Source: DAOOPX01 sp964653045
GTDB lineage: Bacteria > Patescibacteriota > Microgenomatia > UBA1400 > PJMF01
Assembly (NCBI GenBank): GCA_964653045.1
Contig: CAZZBW010000006.1
Location: 1 to 55,155, forward strand
Direction of reading: 5' to 3'
Length of the DNA stretch: 55,155 bases
Shown: positions 13,906-22,764 of the stretch, in pieces
Numbering within the stretch: position 1 is the first letter of the stretch
Layout of the letters: every line of letters starts with the position of its first letter
Position numbers and translations under genes: made by a program
The notes under the pieces: model-generated
Told to the model about the DNA's origin: nothing
The model's database searches: none
What the model saw: only the letters and a program-made list of their open reading frames with translations

Positions 13906-16050
13906 TTATTTTGTGGCTGCTTTTTTAGTTTTCTTAAGTGATTTCTTTGCAGATTTCTTTGTTGTTTTTTTTGGTTTTTTGCTAAACCGAGCGCGGAACT
14001 TCTTGGATCGCTCTGCTCTCTCCAGCTTCATCACCTCCCACTGATCAGCCGAGATGGTTTCACCTGGTTGGGGCGGTTTGGGTCCTGCCCAGTTACACTC
14101 TGGGTAACGACTGCATCCATAGAATTGTCTTCCCCAACGAGAGCGCTTGACAGCCACCTGACCCAAACCACACACTGGACAGTTTAAGCCATCAATCGTT
14201 TCCACCAAGTTTTGAGTAAATTTGCATTCAGGAAACCTATGACAGCTTTTAAACTTGCCAAACTTCCCAGTGCGAATCACGATTCTGCCACCATGCTCGG
14301 TACCACAATCCGGACACTCTTCACCAGTTTCTTCAACCGGTATCTGGACTCTTTCGGCTTCAGTTTGAGTCTTTTCCACTAGCAGAGCAAAATCCTGATA
14401 AAAGTTCTTGACAAACTCCCGCCAATTTTTATTACCTTCGGCAATCTCATCCAAATCATTTTCCATCTGCGCTGTAAACTCATACTGCAACAATTGAGTA
14501 AAGTGCTTGACTAAAAATTCACAGACCGTCGTACCAATCGTGGTAGGGAAAAACTTCTTATCTTTTCTCTCGATATAGCCACGATCCTCGATCAAAGAAA
14601 TTGTCGGGGCATACGTACTCGGACGGCCTATTCCTCGTTTTTCCAGCTCTTTCACTAATGAAGCGTCGTTGTATCTGGGTGGGGGTTGGGTAAATTTTTG
14701 CTCAGACATTAGCTTGGCAAAATACAGCGCTTCATCAGCACTGATTTCTGGCAAAAATACGTCATCGCCTGCAGGAAACAGCTTTCTCCATCCCGGAAAA
14801 CGCAAAACCGAACCCGTGGTTTTCAGCGTTGCTTGATTACTATTATTAGTTGCTGAAATAGTCATAGTAGTTTGGTCATACAAAGCCTGACTCATCTGAC
14901 TGGATAGAAACCTCCGCCTGATCAAATCATAAAGTTTTTGATGCCTGGGTGAGAGCCCCACCTCAACTTTTCCCACATCAGTCACCCGAATCGCTTCGTG
15001 CGCTTCTTGGGCGTTCTTGGATTTGTTAGCGTAAAAATTTGGCTTTAGAGGCAAATATTCTGGCCCAAACTCTTTGGTAATAAACTCCCTTGCCTGCTGC
15101 ACTGCACTAATAGATAAGAAAAACGAATCAGTACGATGATAGGTAATCAAACCTTGTTCGTACAAATCCTGAGCCAATTTCATCGTTTGCTTACTAGTCA
15201 TGCTCAAGCGGTTGGCCGCTGCTTGTTGGAGCGTTGAAGTAGTAAATGGTGGAAAAGCACCAGCTTTACGTTCTTTTTTGTCAATCGAGCTTACCAGATA
15301 TTTAGCTAGAGGCAACCACTCTGTAACAGGTTGAACATCGGCGGCAGCTGTGGGTTTGTAGCTTTTGCCGGCTAGCTCAACCACTCGAGCAATGATCATG
15401 TCTTTGGTTAAATTTGCTGGATCGATATTTTTGTCAACGAAATTTTGCGGGTCAACGCCATGATCAAGACTCAATGCCACATCTAACTCCCAATACTCTT
15501 TGGGTTGAAAACTCTCGATTTCCCTTTCTCTCTCCACGATCAAACGCAAAGCCACTGATTGAACCCGACCAGCGGAAAGACCACGGCGAATCTTTCGCCA
15601 TAAAATTGGAGAAATTTTGTATCCCGCCAGGCGGTCGACCACCCTCCTGGCCTGCTGAGCATCCACCAAATCCATATTGAGCACTCCAGGATGAGCCATG
15701 GCATCTAGAACCGCTGTCTTGGTAATTTCGTGAAACACGGCGCGGACATATTCACCCTTACCAACCAACTCTTGTAAGTGCCAAGCTATTGCTTCACCCT
15801 CACGGTCAGGGTCTGTGGCAAGAATAATTCGATCGGCTTTTTTAGCCAGCTTTTTCAGCAAAGTGATTACTTTATTTTTCCCCTGACTGACTTCGTAAAT
15901 CGGCTCGAATTGCTTATCTAAATCGACGCCCAAAGTACTTTTAGGTAGATCGCGGACATGACCAAACGAAGCCTCAACCTCATACTCGCTGCCGAGATAA
16001 TCCCGTAACTTTTTAGCTTTGGTTGGAGACTCAACAATGACTAACTGCAT
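13906..16050 (-). CDS. topA: DNA topoisomerase I
   Basis: 714 aa. Toprim domain (VIVESPTKAKKLRDYLG ... LATDPDREGEAIAWHL), cap/hinge with RRVVDRLAGYKISPILW and LSAGRVQSVALRLIVERE, catalytic Tyr in GLITYHRTDSFFLS, GIGRPSTYAPTI, and two C-terminal Cys4 zinc ribbons (CPDCGTEHGG...CHRFPEC; CPVCGLGQV...CSRYPEC). It ends in a Lys-rich tail, common in high-turnover TopA. Relaxes negative supercoils. The -10-like TACAAT lies 9 nt before the ATG. Confidence 0.96.
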   Translation of the reverse strand: MQLVIVESPTKAKKLRDYLGSEYEVEASFGHVRDLPKSTLGVDLDKQFEPIYEVSQGKNKVITLLKKLAKKADRIILATDPDREGEAIAWHLQELVGKGEYVRAVFHEITKTAVLDAMAHPGVLNMDLVDAQQARRVVDRLAGYKISPILWRKIRRGLSAGRVQSVALRLIVEREREIESFQPKEYWELDVALSLDHGVDPQNFVDKNIDPANLTKDMIIARVVELAGKSYKPTAAADVQPVTEWLPLAKYLVSSIDKKERKAGAFPPFTTSTLQQAAANRLSMTSKQTMKLAQDLYEQGLITYHRTDSFFLSISAVQQAREFITKEFGPEYLPLKPNFYANKSKNAQEAHEAIRVTDVGKVEVGLSPRHQKLYDLIRRRFLSSQMSQALYDQTTMTISATNNSNQATLKTTGSVLRFPGWRKLFPAGDDVFLPEISADEALYFAKLMSEQKFTQPPPRYNDASLVKELEKRGIGRPSTYAPTISLIEDRGYIERKDKKFFPTTIGTTVCEFLVKHFTQLLQYEFTAQMENDLDEIAEGNKNWREFVKNFYQDFALLVEKTQTEAERVQIPVEETGEECPDCGTEHGGRIVIRTGKFGKFKSCHRFPECKFTQNLVETIDGLNCPVCGLGQVAVKRSRWGRQFYGCSRYPECNWAGPKPPQPGETISADQWEVMKLERAERSKKFRARFSKKPKKTTKKSAKKSLKKTKKAATK

Positions 16051-16074
16051 AAGACCAACATTGTAGCAGATTGC

Positions 16075-17214
16075 TCAAAGAGCAATCTGCCAGGTGTCAC
16101 CAACGGTGACCAACAAGCCTTTGAGCTCTAGTTCAGTCAGTAATGCAGCTAACTCAGGCGCGGTGAAATTGGTTTGTTTGATAATACTTTCCATCTCGCC
16201 GGTTTGCTTAATCACCGCTTCAAACACTAATTTTTCTTTTTCACTCAACCCTGCCACCACAACACTCAAGTTTTTCTCACTACCCGACCCACTCGTTCTC
16301 TCTGATTCAACATAAACGGGGAAGCCAAGTTCAGTCAGAACCTGGCTTCCCGAAGTCACCAGCGTTGCGCCCTCATTGATCAACCACTTGGTCCCCTGAC
16401 TATACTGACTATCAAACGGACCAGGGACTGCGCAAACCAACCTCCCCTCATCGAGAGCTGCCTGGGCAGTACTAAAGCTCCCAGACGGAAACCCAGCCTC
16501 AGTCACCACCACTGCCCAACTTAAGCCAGCTACAACTTGATTACGTTGGAGAAAATTGCCCGCCCGGGCTTGTGTCCCGGGCGGGAATTGGGTTATAAAC
16601 AACATTTTTCTACTTAGCAAGTGGTAAAACAGTTCTCGTTGCGAGTTTGGGTACATTTGATCAAGACCAAAGCCCAAGACACCAATGCTGCCACCTCCAG
16701 CGTCCAACGCTGCCAGGTGTGCAGTTACATCCACTCCATACATAAAACCTGAAACTACAGTGGCACCAACCTTAATTAGCTCCGCGGCGATCACTTGTGT
16801 TGCTCGCTTACCATAGGCACTCATATGGCGCGCCCCCACGACCGAAATCGGGACACTACAACTTAATTGGCTCAGCTCACCGCGACAGTACAAAATACTG
16901 GGCGCGCCCACCACTTCCTTGAGTAACTTCGGGTACTCTGCTTCACCTTTCACTACCGAAGTGATCTGCAGCTCCCGCAACCGTTCGCTGACGTTTTTGA
17001 CAAAACTTGCCTGCCCCACCACATCACAGTACCTTTGATAGGTGCTACGAGAAAAAAATATTGTTTCTGGCCAACTGCCGCGCTGCCAACATTTTTCCAA
17101 GCTCTCACCTGACTTTTCACACCAACTCAAGATATTTTGCAGTGTCTTCTCACCTACTCCCTCAATCGAGGCCAACGCAATAAATATTTGTTTTTCTGGA
17201 TCACTTAAGTTCAC
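16075..17214 (-). CDS. dprA: DNA processing protein DprA
   Basis: 379 aa, GTG start. N-terminal helix-hairpin-helix/SAM-like region (LASIEGVGEKTLQNIL), Rossmann-like DprA core (ISVVGARHMSAYGKRATQVIA, VVSGFMYGVDVTAHLAAL, FPPGTQARAGNFLQRNQVVAGLS, VVTEAGFPSGSFSTAQAALDEGR, VCAVPGPF) and a C-terminal winged-helix (DML1-like) domain. Loads RecA on incoming single-stranded DNA during natural transformation. CPR bacteria often keep dprA with comEC and type IV pili for DNA uptake. Contains a 10-bp hairpin (16559-16585). Confidence 0.93.
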   Translation of the reverse strand: MNLSDPEKQIFIALASIEGVGEKTLQNILSWCEKSGESLEKCWQRGSWPETIFFSRSTYQRYCDVVGQASFVKNVSERLRELQITSVVKGEAEYPKLLKEVVGAPSILYCRGELSQLSCSVPISVVGARHMSAYGKRATQVIAAELIKVGATVVSGFMYGVDVTAHLAALDAGGGSIGVLGFGLDQMYPNSQRELFYHLLSRKMLFITQFPPGTQARAGNFLQRNQVVAGLSWAVVVTEAGFPSGSFSTAQAALDEGRLVCAVPGPFDSQYSQGTKWLINEGATLVTSGSQVLTELGFPVYVESERTSGSGSEKNLSVVVAGLSEKEKLVFEAVIKQTGEMESIIKQTNFTAPELAALLTELELKGLLVTVGDTWQIAL

Positions 17215-17322
17215 CGCCCCACTATCCCACCCAATTCTTGAGCGAAACGTAGAGTTTGCTGTTCAAGAAGTAATAATTAACCAATCAGCCAATGAGTTGC
17301 ACCATTGAACTAGTATCTTAAA

Positions 17323-19206
17323 CTAGTCTGAAGCTGAACCCAAAACCCAATCCAAAATTTGTTTGGCGATGGGGGCGGCATCACGACTGCCCTCGGCGTA
17401 AGGTTGAGAGCTATCGCTCTCAACCAACACAGTAATCACCAAGGTTTTGGGGAAATTTTGCTTCTCCCTCAGATGTTGGAGCCAAACTTGGCGCAACTGA
17501 GTTTGACTCATCGAAGCAATATTGGTGGTTGTGGTACTACTCGGTTGGGACGCAGATGGTGTGGCTACCAACTCGGCTGAGTCGGTAGCCACACCATCAT
17601 CAGTTTCGTCAATGGGAACGCCCGCGGCCATAGTAAACCACGCATGAGTCTGGCGAAATCCTCGTCCATCTCGCCCACCCCACTCGGCGGTACCAGTCTT
17701 ACATGCCACTGCTCCAGCAGCTAACTGTTGGAAAACCGGTAGCTGCTGGTCCCTATATATAGTATTGTGAACAAATAAAGGAAAAGCGGTGCCACCCTGA
17801 CTGCAGACATCCAGCATACCGGCCATCACTAGCTCAAGGTTATCTTTACTCAATCCCAAACTCTCACAGCTTTGCTGACCAGTTTTGAGTACATGTGGTG
17901 TACAGATCACTCCTTGATTAGCTATTGCTTGAGTCATCCGTGCGATCTGAATAGGCGTTACCAATAGGTCGCCCTGTCCAATCCCAAAGTGATAAGTATT
18001 GCCCAAGTACCACGGTTCTTGCAAGGTTTTTTGTTTCCAATCTGGATCGGGTACTAAACCCGTCTTTTCTCCAAGTAACTCAATGCCAGATACTTGACCA
18101 AAACCGAAGCGGCGCGCCATCTCAGCTAAACCTACCGGTCCCACCCACTCAGCCGCTTTATAAAAAAAGATATCATTACTTCGACCAATGGCACGTCGCA
18201 CGTTGATCTCGCCCTCAACTTGTCCATATTGGGTAAAGTACCAGTTAGCATAAGAGTACTCACCTACTTGCAACGTGCCAGTATCATTAACAGTTGTTGT
18301 CTCGTCTATCTTTTCCGACTCGAGCCCAGCTAGAGCCGTGATCATTTTGAAAACTGATCCCGGCGGGTATTGACCACTAATTGCCCGGTTAAAAAACGGC
18401 TGGTCGGGTTGACTAATTTGTTGTTGCAACGCAAGTTGATACTGTTTGGCTTCATCGTCGGTTAAGCTCGGGTTGGTAAAGGCATTGGGATCAAAACTTG
18501 GGGTACTGACCAAACTCAACACCTCGCCGGTACTGGCATCAAGAATGATCACCACGCCTTTTTTGGCACCCAGTGCAGTCAGCGCTACTTGAGATAAATA
18601 TGGATCGGCAGTTGTCTCCAATGTTTCCCCTGGAACTGAGCTTTCCACCTGAAGAGTTTTTAAAATGTTACTAAGAGCATCGACTTCATAAGTAATCTGA
18701 CCTGCCTGGCCTCTTAACTTATCCTCAAAACTAGCCTCCAGGCCCGTCTTGCCGATAGCTTCATTGATCGATCGTTGTCGGTCGAACAACAAATCTTCCT
18801 TGTGGGGCAGCTGAGTGTACCCACTCAGCTGCCCCAAGCTCTGTCCAAATGGATAGTATCGAGTGTATCGCGCCACAACTTGAGCGCTGTCAGTCGCAAT
18901 TAATTTCAGGGCTGTCTGCCAATCAAGTTTAGTTTCTGGTGAGAATAATTTCTCGGGATCGTTTAGTTGGAAGTAATGCGATTGATTGGCAATCATCAGT
19001 TGCCCATATCGATCCAACACCACTCCTCGAATCAAAGGTAAGGTCTGACGAAAAATTCGATTTTGTAGGCTCAAGTTAGAAAAACCCACGCCACCAAAAA
19101 CTTGTAACTCTATTAATCTAATCAAGACTAAGCTAAACAAGAATACCAACATCAACACTAATGTCTTGCTCCGTTGATTTCTCATTTGTGCTAGTGGATA
19201 CTGCAT
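17323..19206 (-). CDS. mrdA: Penicillin-binding protein 2, elongasome transpeptidase
   Basis: 627 aa. N-terminal membrane anchor (residues 13-35), dimerisation domain beginning RGVVLDRYGQLMIANQSHYFQL, and transpeptidase domain with SVFK (SxxK serine), SND (SxN) and KTGTAEW (KTG). Cross-links peptidoglycan during cell elongation. Directly follows mreD with no spacing, completing mreB-mreC-mreD-mrdA. It carries three hairpins (17402-17425, 17555-17598, 18803-18836). A Ser/Thr/Asp stretch near the C-terminus (DETDDGVATDSAELVATPSASQPSSTTTT) is a low-complexity insertion before the last helix. Confidence 0.94.
   Translation of the reverse strand: MQYPLAQMRNQRSKTLVLMLVFLFSLVLIRLIELQVFGGVGFSNLSLQNRIFRQTLPLIRGVVLDRYGQLMIANQSHYFQLNDPEKLFSPETKLDWQTALKLIATDSAQVVARYTRYYPFGQSLGQLSGYTQLPHKEDLLFDRQRSINEAIGKTGLEASFEDKLRGQAGQITYEVDALSNILKTLQVESSVPGETLETTADPYLSQVALTALGAKKGVVIILDASTGEVLSLVSTPSFDPNAFTNPSLTDDEAKQYQLALQQQISQPDQPFFNRAISGQYPPGSVFKMITALAGLESEKIDETTTVNDTGTLQVGEYSYANWYFTQYGQVEGEINVRRAIGRSNDIFFYKAAEWVGPVGLAEMARRFGFGQVSGIELLGEKTGLVPDPDWKQKTLQEPWYLGNTYHFGIGQGDLLVTPIQIARMTQAIANQGVICTPHVLKTGQQSCESLGLSKDNLELVMAGMLDVCSQGGTAFPLFVHNTIYRDQQLPVFQQLAAGAVACKTGTAEWGGRDGRGFRQTHAWFTMAAGVPIDETDDGVATDSAELVATPSASQPSSTTTTNIASMSQTQLRQVWLQHLREKQNFPKTLVITVLVESDSSQPYAEGSRDAAPIAKQILDWVLGSASD
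17555..17598. repeat. Intragenic perfect inverted repeat, 15-bp arms
   Basis: GATGGTGTGGCTACC (17555-17569), loop 14 nt, exact complement 17584-17598. Inside the low-complexity insertion of mrdA. Confidence 0.92.
18803..18836. repeat. Intragenic perfect inverted repeat, 15-bp arms
   Basis: TGGGGCAGCTGAGTG (18803-18817), loop TACC, exact complement 18822-18836, inside mrdA (codes for LGQLSGYTQLPH). Confidence 0.92.
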
Positions 19207-19668
19207 TTAGTCAAGATCCCATTCTCTTCGAAATAACCTGATGAAAAAACTGGTGTGGACAACTCCAACGACTAACATCAAACTCAATAACAGTTTGACC
19301 AAGAAAATAAAATCGGCTGATTTTTGTATCAGGATTTCCAAACCTATGCTGACTAACAACGCGGTGATAAGCAAACTCCACCTAGATTTTTTTAAGATCA
19401 GGTGGCTTAATGAATAAACTCCATTGGCACAGACTAAAATTAAGATATTTCCCCACCAGGGAATCATGTTCACTCCAGAAAAAAGCAGTGCTGCAATCAG
19501 AGTCAGAAGCAAATAATTCACGAGTTGTGGCCGTGCGTTCACCCTCCATAGATAATAGACAATGGCAAAGAAGGCTTGACCAACTACTTGGTCAAGCCAC
19601 AACAATATCACCAACCCAACCATACTGAGCGTCGCTTTAATCATCCACTTAAACCATTGCGCTTGCAT
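19207..19668 (-). CDS. mreD: MreD-like rod-shape membrane protein
   Basis: 153 aa, four or five transmembrane segments and no soluble domain. Sequence identity to MreD cannot be judged by eye, but size, topology and the position between mreC and mrdA are exactly those of mreD, which links MreC to RodA/PBP2. Nine nt after mreC, and its stop abuts the mrdA start. Contains an 11-bp hairpin (19573-19598). Confidence 0.7.
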   Translation of the reverse strand: MQAQWFKWMIKATLSMVGLVILLWLDQVVGQAFFAIVYYLWRVNARPQLVNYLLLTLIAALLFSGVNMIPWWGNILILVCANGVYSLSHLILKKSRWSLLITALLVSIGLEILIQKSADFIFLVKLLLSLMLVVGVVHTSFFIRLFRREWDLD

Positions 19669-19677
19669 AACTTAGTC

Positions 19678-20358
19678 TTAATTGATTTCTACCGTCTCCA
19701 GTTCACGAAACTCAACCGGCTGTTTCACTAAAGCTGTCTGTGACGGATCACTTGGATCTCCCACAATTCTTTCGACAAACCCGATCAATAATCCTGGAGC
19801 AATCTCAATCTGGCCCACGGTAATCAATTTTTCGCCAATCGCCAACTTGAGTTTGTGCGGTACTTCAGATAACAAAATATTTTTACCATCTCCTCTAATT
19901 AAACCTTGCACACCCGAGTCACTGACTACTAGGATCGGCTGAGTAGTTGACTCTCGAAGCAACCTAACTCGACCTGCATAAGCGGAAGCTTGAGCAACAG
20001 TTCCCAGTAACACACCGTTACTACTGACCATACTGCCAATTTTTAGGGGAGAAGACCCATCAGCAGCAATCAATTGGTATGGATGGGATAATACTCGTTT
20101 TTCTTGAAGTTGATTACGTTGGTTTAGCGCCTGCTTGAGCAAAAAATTTTCTTGTTTGAGTTGCTTAAGCTCTTCTTCGGAATTAACAACTGAAAAAGAC
20201 GAGCGTTGAATTAGTTGCTGAGTGAAAATTCTGTGAAAACTAGCCTGCCAGCGCTGCAGCGCTGGCAGGCTATCAACAAAATACACCATTATTACCAGCA
20301 CAAGTCCAGAGAAAAAAAATGTAGCGCTACTGTTGTGCCAAGCTCCTGCTCTATTCAC
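19678..20358 (-). CDS. mreC: Rod shape-determining protein MreC
   Basis: 226 aa. N-terminal transmembrane segment (SATFFFSGLVLVIMVYFV), a short coiled coil (SEEELKQLKQENFLLKQALNQRNQL), and two six-stranded beta subdomains with the family landmarks IGSMVSSNGVLLGTVAQASAYAGRVRLL and SGVQGLIRGDGKNILLSEVP. Scaffold outside the membrane that positions PBP2. GTG start overlaps the mreB stop (GTGA). A 32-bp perfect palindrome lies in the linker (20241-20272). Confidence 0.9.
   Translation of the reverse strand: MNRAGAWHNSSATFFFSGLVLVIMVYFVDSLPALQRWQASFHRIFTQQLIQRSSFSVVNSEEELKQLKQENFLLKQALNQRNQLQEKRVLSHPYQLIAADGSSPLKIGSMVSSNGVLLGTVAQASAYAGRVRLLRESTTQPILVVSDSGVQGLIRGDGKNILLSEVPHKLKLAIGEKLITVGQIEIAPGLLIGFVERIVGDPSDPSQTALVKQPVEFRELETVEIN
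20241..20272. repeat. Perfect 32-bp palindrome inside mreC
   Basis: TAGCCTGCCAGCGCTG followed directly by its exact complement (two 16-bp halves, no loop). It codes for the SLPALQRWQ region right after the membrane segment. Confidence 0.93.
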
Positions 20359-21347
20359 TCTTTTTCTCCCGTTTTTTGCTCATACCAACTCTCCATTCCT
20401 AATAAATGAGCGAACTCAGCATCGTCTCCCTTCACCACTTTGACATTAGTAGTTGCGCTAAGTTCGCCAGCTAAACCGTCTAGATTGGCACCTCCCCCCA
20501 CCAACACCACTCGATTGTTCTCCCAACACTCTTTTTCTGAGTGACTCATTAATGCATATGCATCCATAATCCAGGTACTGAGAGCTAAGATTTCCCTTTT
20601 GATTAAATCTTTAAACTCCGCCGCTTGTAATCGCACACTAGTTAGATTCCGGCTCAAACCTTGTTTGACTTTTATTGATAACTGTCTGTCATTGTTTTTC
20701 AAGCTGAGTAAGTTCTGGAGAATATCTTGAGAAGTTTTTTCATCAACCAATAGATTCTCGCGCAGTAAAAATTGGTCCAACCTCTCTTGAACATTACTCA
20801 TACCCCAAGGAAACTCATTTTGATACACCGGCATACCGTCGATAAACATCACTAACCTAGAACTACTCTCTCCCAAGTCTAGACAGCTTGCTTGCGTCAA
20901 ACGATATTTTTTGGCCAAGTACATAGCTAAAACGGTAGTTTGGGGCAGCAACCACTTCTGGCTGCTACCCAGTTCCCGCCAAAGCTTCTGCCATCTTTGG
21001 CATTCCACTGGACTCAGACCCAGTCCTACAAAACTTAATATTGGGCTTTTCTTGGGCAGACTAAAGCTATTGAACTTTAAAGTTCCTATGATATAGCTGA
21101 CGTATTCCTTTAAATTAACTACATCATCGATTCGTGCTTGCCTGATCGGTCTCATCAAACTCATTGACGGACTAATCTCCAATTTTTTGGCCATTTCACC
21201 GAGAGCAACAATCTCATCAGTATGATTTTTCTTGGCATAAAGACTTGGTTCAACAAAGATTAATTTGCCACGATAAAAAATTCTTGTCTTCAATGAGCCA
21301 AGATCAAGAATAACCGGGTTTAACTGAGAATGGCGTAAAAAACGCAT
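20355..21347 (-). CDS. mreB: Divergent MreB actin-like ATPase
   Basis: About 330 aa from ATG 21347. A TTG seven codons upstream is less likely. Actin-fold landmarks are in MreB order: phosphate-1 ILDLGSLKTRIFYRGKLIFVEPSL, ALGEMAKKLE, SLMRPIRQARIDDV, phosphate-2 CLDLGESSSRLVMF and the adenosine motif VVLVGGGANLDGLAGEL. Phosphate-2 normally reads DxGGGTT; here the GG pair is lost, so nucleotide handling may differ. It forms membrane-bound filaments that guide wall synthesis. First gene of the shape operon, coupled to mreC. Confidence 0.8.
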   Translation of the reverse strand: MRFLRHSQLNPVILDLGSLKTRIFYRGKLIFVEPSLYAKKNHTDEIVALGEMAKKLEISPSMSLMRPIRQARIDDVVNLKEYVSYIIGTLKFNSFSLPKKSPILSFVGLGLSPVECQRWQKLWRELGSSQKWLLPQTTVLAMYLAKKYRLTQASCLDLGESSSRLVMFIDGMPVYQNEFPWGMSNVQERLDQFLLRENLLVDEKTSQDILQNLLSLKNNDRQLSIKVKQGLSRNLTSVRLQAAEFKDLIKREILALSTWIMDAYALMSHSEKECWENNRVVLVGGGANLDGLAGELSATTNVKVVKGDDAEFAHLLGMESWYEQKTGEKE

Positions 21348-21395
21348 ACCGTAATTGTACCGTAACAAAGGTAGGGACTTATAGCCGTTGGCTTC

Positions 21396-22664
21396 TCATG
21401 CTAGAGCATTCAAAGCCTGACCAGTGCTCAGCCACTTTTCTTGACCGATCAAGGCATCTGCTTTATCGAGTTCGGCAAGTTTATCTGCTTGTGTGGCAAA
21501 CTTCTCTCTTAGACTAATGACTCTTTCTTTGACTAAATCGGCTTTTAATTTAATTGCCTTTTCCAACATTAAGTTTTCTAAATCAGGAATTAATTTTTCC
21601 AAATAAACGATTACCTCTTCTTGCTCCGCCAAAGGCTTTTTCTGATCTACATGATACTGTTGCTTTAGCTCTTGGTACTCACTTTCAGTCAGCAGTAGTT
21701 CAACATCGTGTTCTAAAAAATCCTCCCAAATCACTTGTTGTAATTCAGATAAAAACTGATCTTTTTGTTCTTGAGAGCTGTCTTCAATCCCTAATAAGTG
21801 AAAAATGTTTTGATCCTCGATCGCTTCCGAACTTGATTTCACTGGTGGCAATGAGCTCGAATCGGGAGAATCTTGGACAGTAGGAACTGGCGGCGTCACC
21901 TGGTCATTTGTTGAAACAGAATCAGCCGTTGTATTGAGTGAATTCTGCACCATATTTGGGTCAACCTGTTTATCGTGTAATGCCTGATCTATTTCCGCAA
22001 GTAACTCCTCAGATGACTTTGGGGTTTGGGAAGCAACATCCATTACCGGAGGTGCTGGGGTCACTGGCGCTGGAGGTACTGGTAAAGCACCTAAATCGAT
22101 TGCTTCCTCTGTAGTTTCAGTTTGCTGCTCAACTGGATAATCAGCCACCGCACTCTCCAATACTGGAGAAACGTCAGCTGGTTGAGCCGAAATGATTGGC
22201 TCTGAGGCCATTATCGGCTCAACAACATTACTAGGTTCTGGAGAGGCAGCTTGATCTGGTTGTGCTGGTTGTGCCGCCGATTGGACGCCAGGATCTTCAA
22301 ACATCTTAGCTAAATCATCCAATGCTTGCTGAGGGTCGACTTTGGTAGTAACTAGAGGTTGGTCGCCCACTGACTGTGCCGGCGTTGAAACCTGAGCTGG
22401 TTCCTGATCAACCTGGGTCATTGGACGAACTTCTGGGGGTAAAACCTCGCCCACTGGCATTTGGGGAACAGGTTGTACTGGTGCCGACGGGGGCAGCGGT
22501 GAAACAGATGGTTGTGAAGCAGGCGATTGTGTCGCTGGAGGCGCTGAGGGCACCAAAGGCGCTGACGGTGGAGTGTAAGCATCGACATAAGAAATCTGAG
22601 GCGGGGCTGAGGTAGAAGGAGAAACTTGGGTTGATTGGACTGGTTGGGCAGTTTGATCTTGCAT
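21396..22664 (-). CDS. Pro/Gln/Ser-rich protein with C-terminal helical domain
   Basis: 422 aa. Residues 1-280 are low-complexity Pro/Ala/Ser/Gln/Val with no hydrophobic segment. Residues 285-420 are strongly helical and acidic (EDQNIFHLLGIEDSSQEQKDQFLSELQQVIWEDFLEH...). This second half resembles a helical domain seen behind Pro-rich linkers in CPR proteins (possibly the DUF5663 type), an assignment I cannot confirm. Lies just upstream of mreB on the same strand. A TAAGAT box 8 nt before the ATG suggests its own leaderless promoter. Confidence 0.5.
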   Translation of the reverse strand: MQDQTAQPVQSTQVSPSTSAPPQISYVDAYTPPSAPLVPSAPPATQSPASQPSVSPLPPSAPVQPVPQMPVGEVLPPEVRPMTQVDQEPAQVSTPAQSVGDQPLVTTKVDPQQALDDLAKMFEDPGVQSAAQPAQPDQAASPEPSNVVEPIMASEPIISAQPADVSPVLESAVADYPVEQQTETTEEAIDLGALPVPPAPVTPAPPVMDVASQTPKSSEELLAEIDQALHDKQVDPNMVQNSLNTTADSVSTNDQVTPPVPTVQDSPDSSSLPPVKSSSEAIEDQNIFHLLGIEDSSQEQKDQFLSELQQVIWEDFLEHDVELLLTESEYQELKQQYHVDQKKPLAEQEEVIVYLEKLIPDLENLMLEKAIKLKADLVKERVISLREKFATQADKLAELDKADALIGQEKWLSTGQALNALA

Positions 22665-22764
22665 AATTTAATATCTTAACAAAATTTATACAGACACTAC
22701 TATACCAAATCTTAACTCAATGCAATACTATGGAATATTACAAGCAGTTTAGCCTAATATCCTC

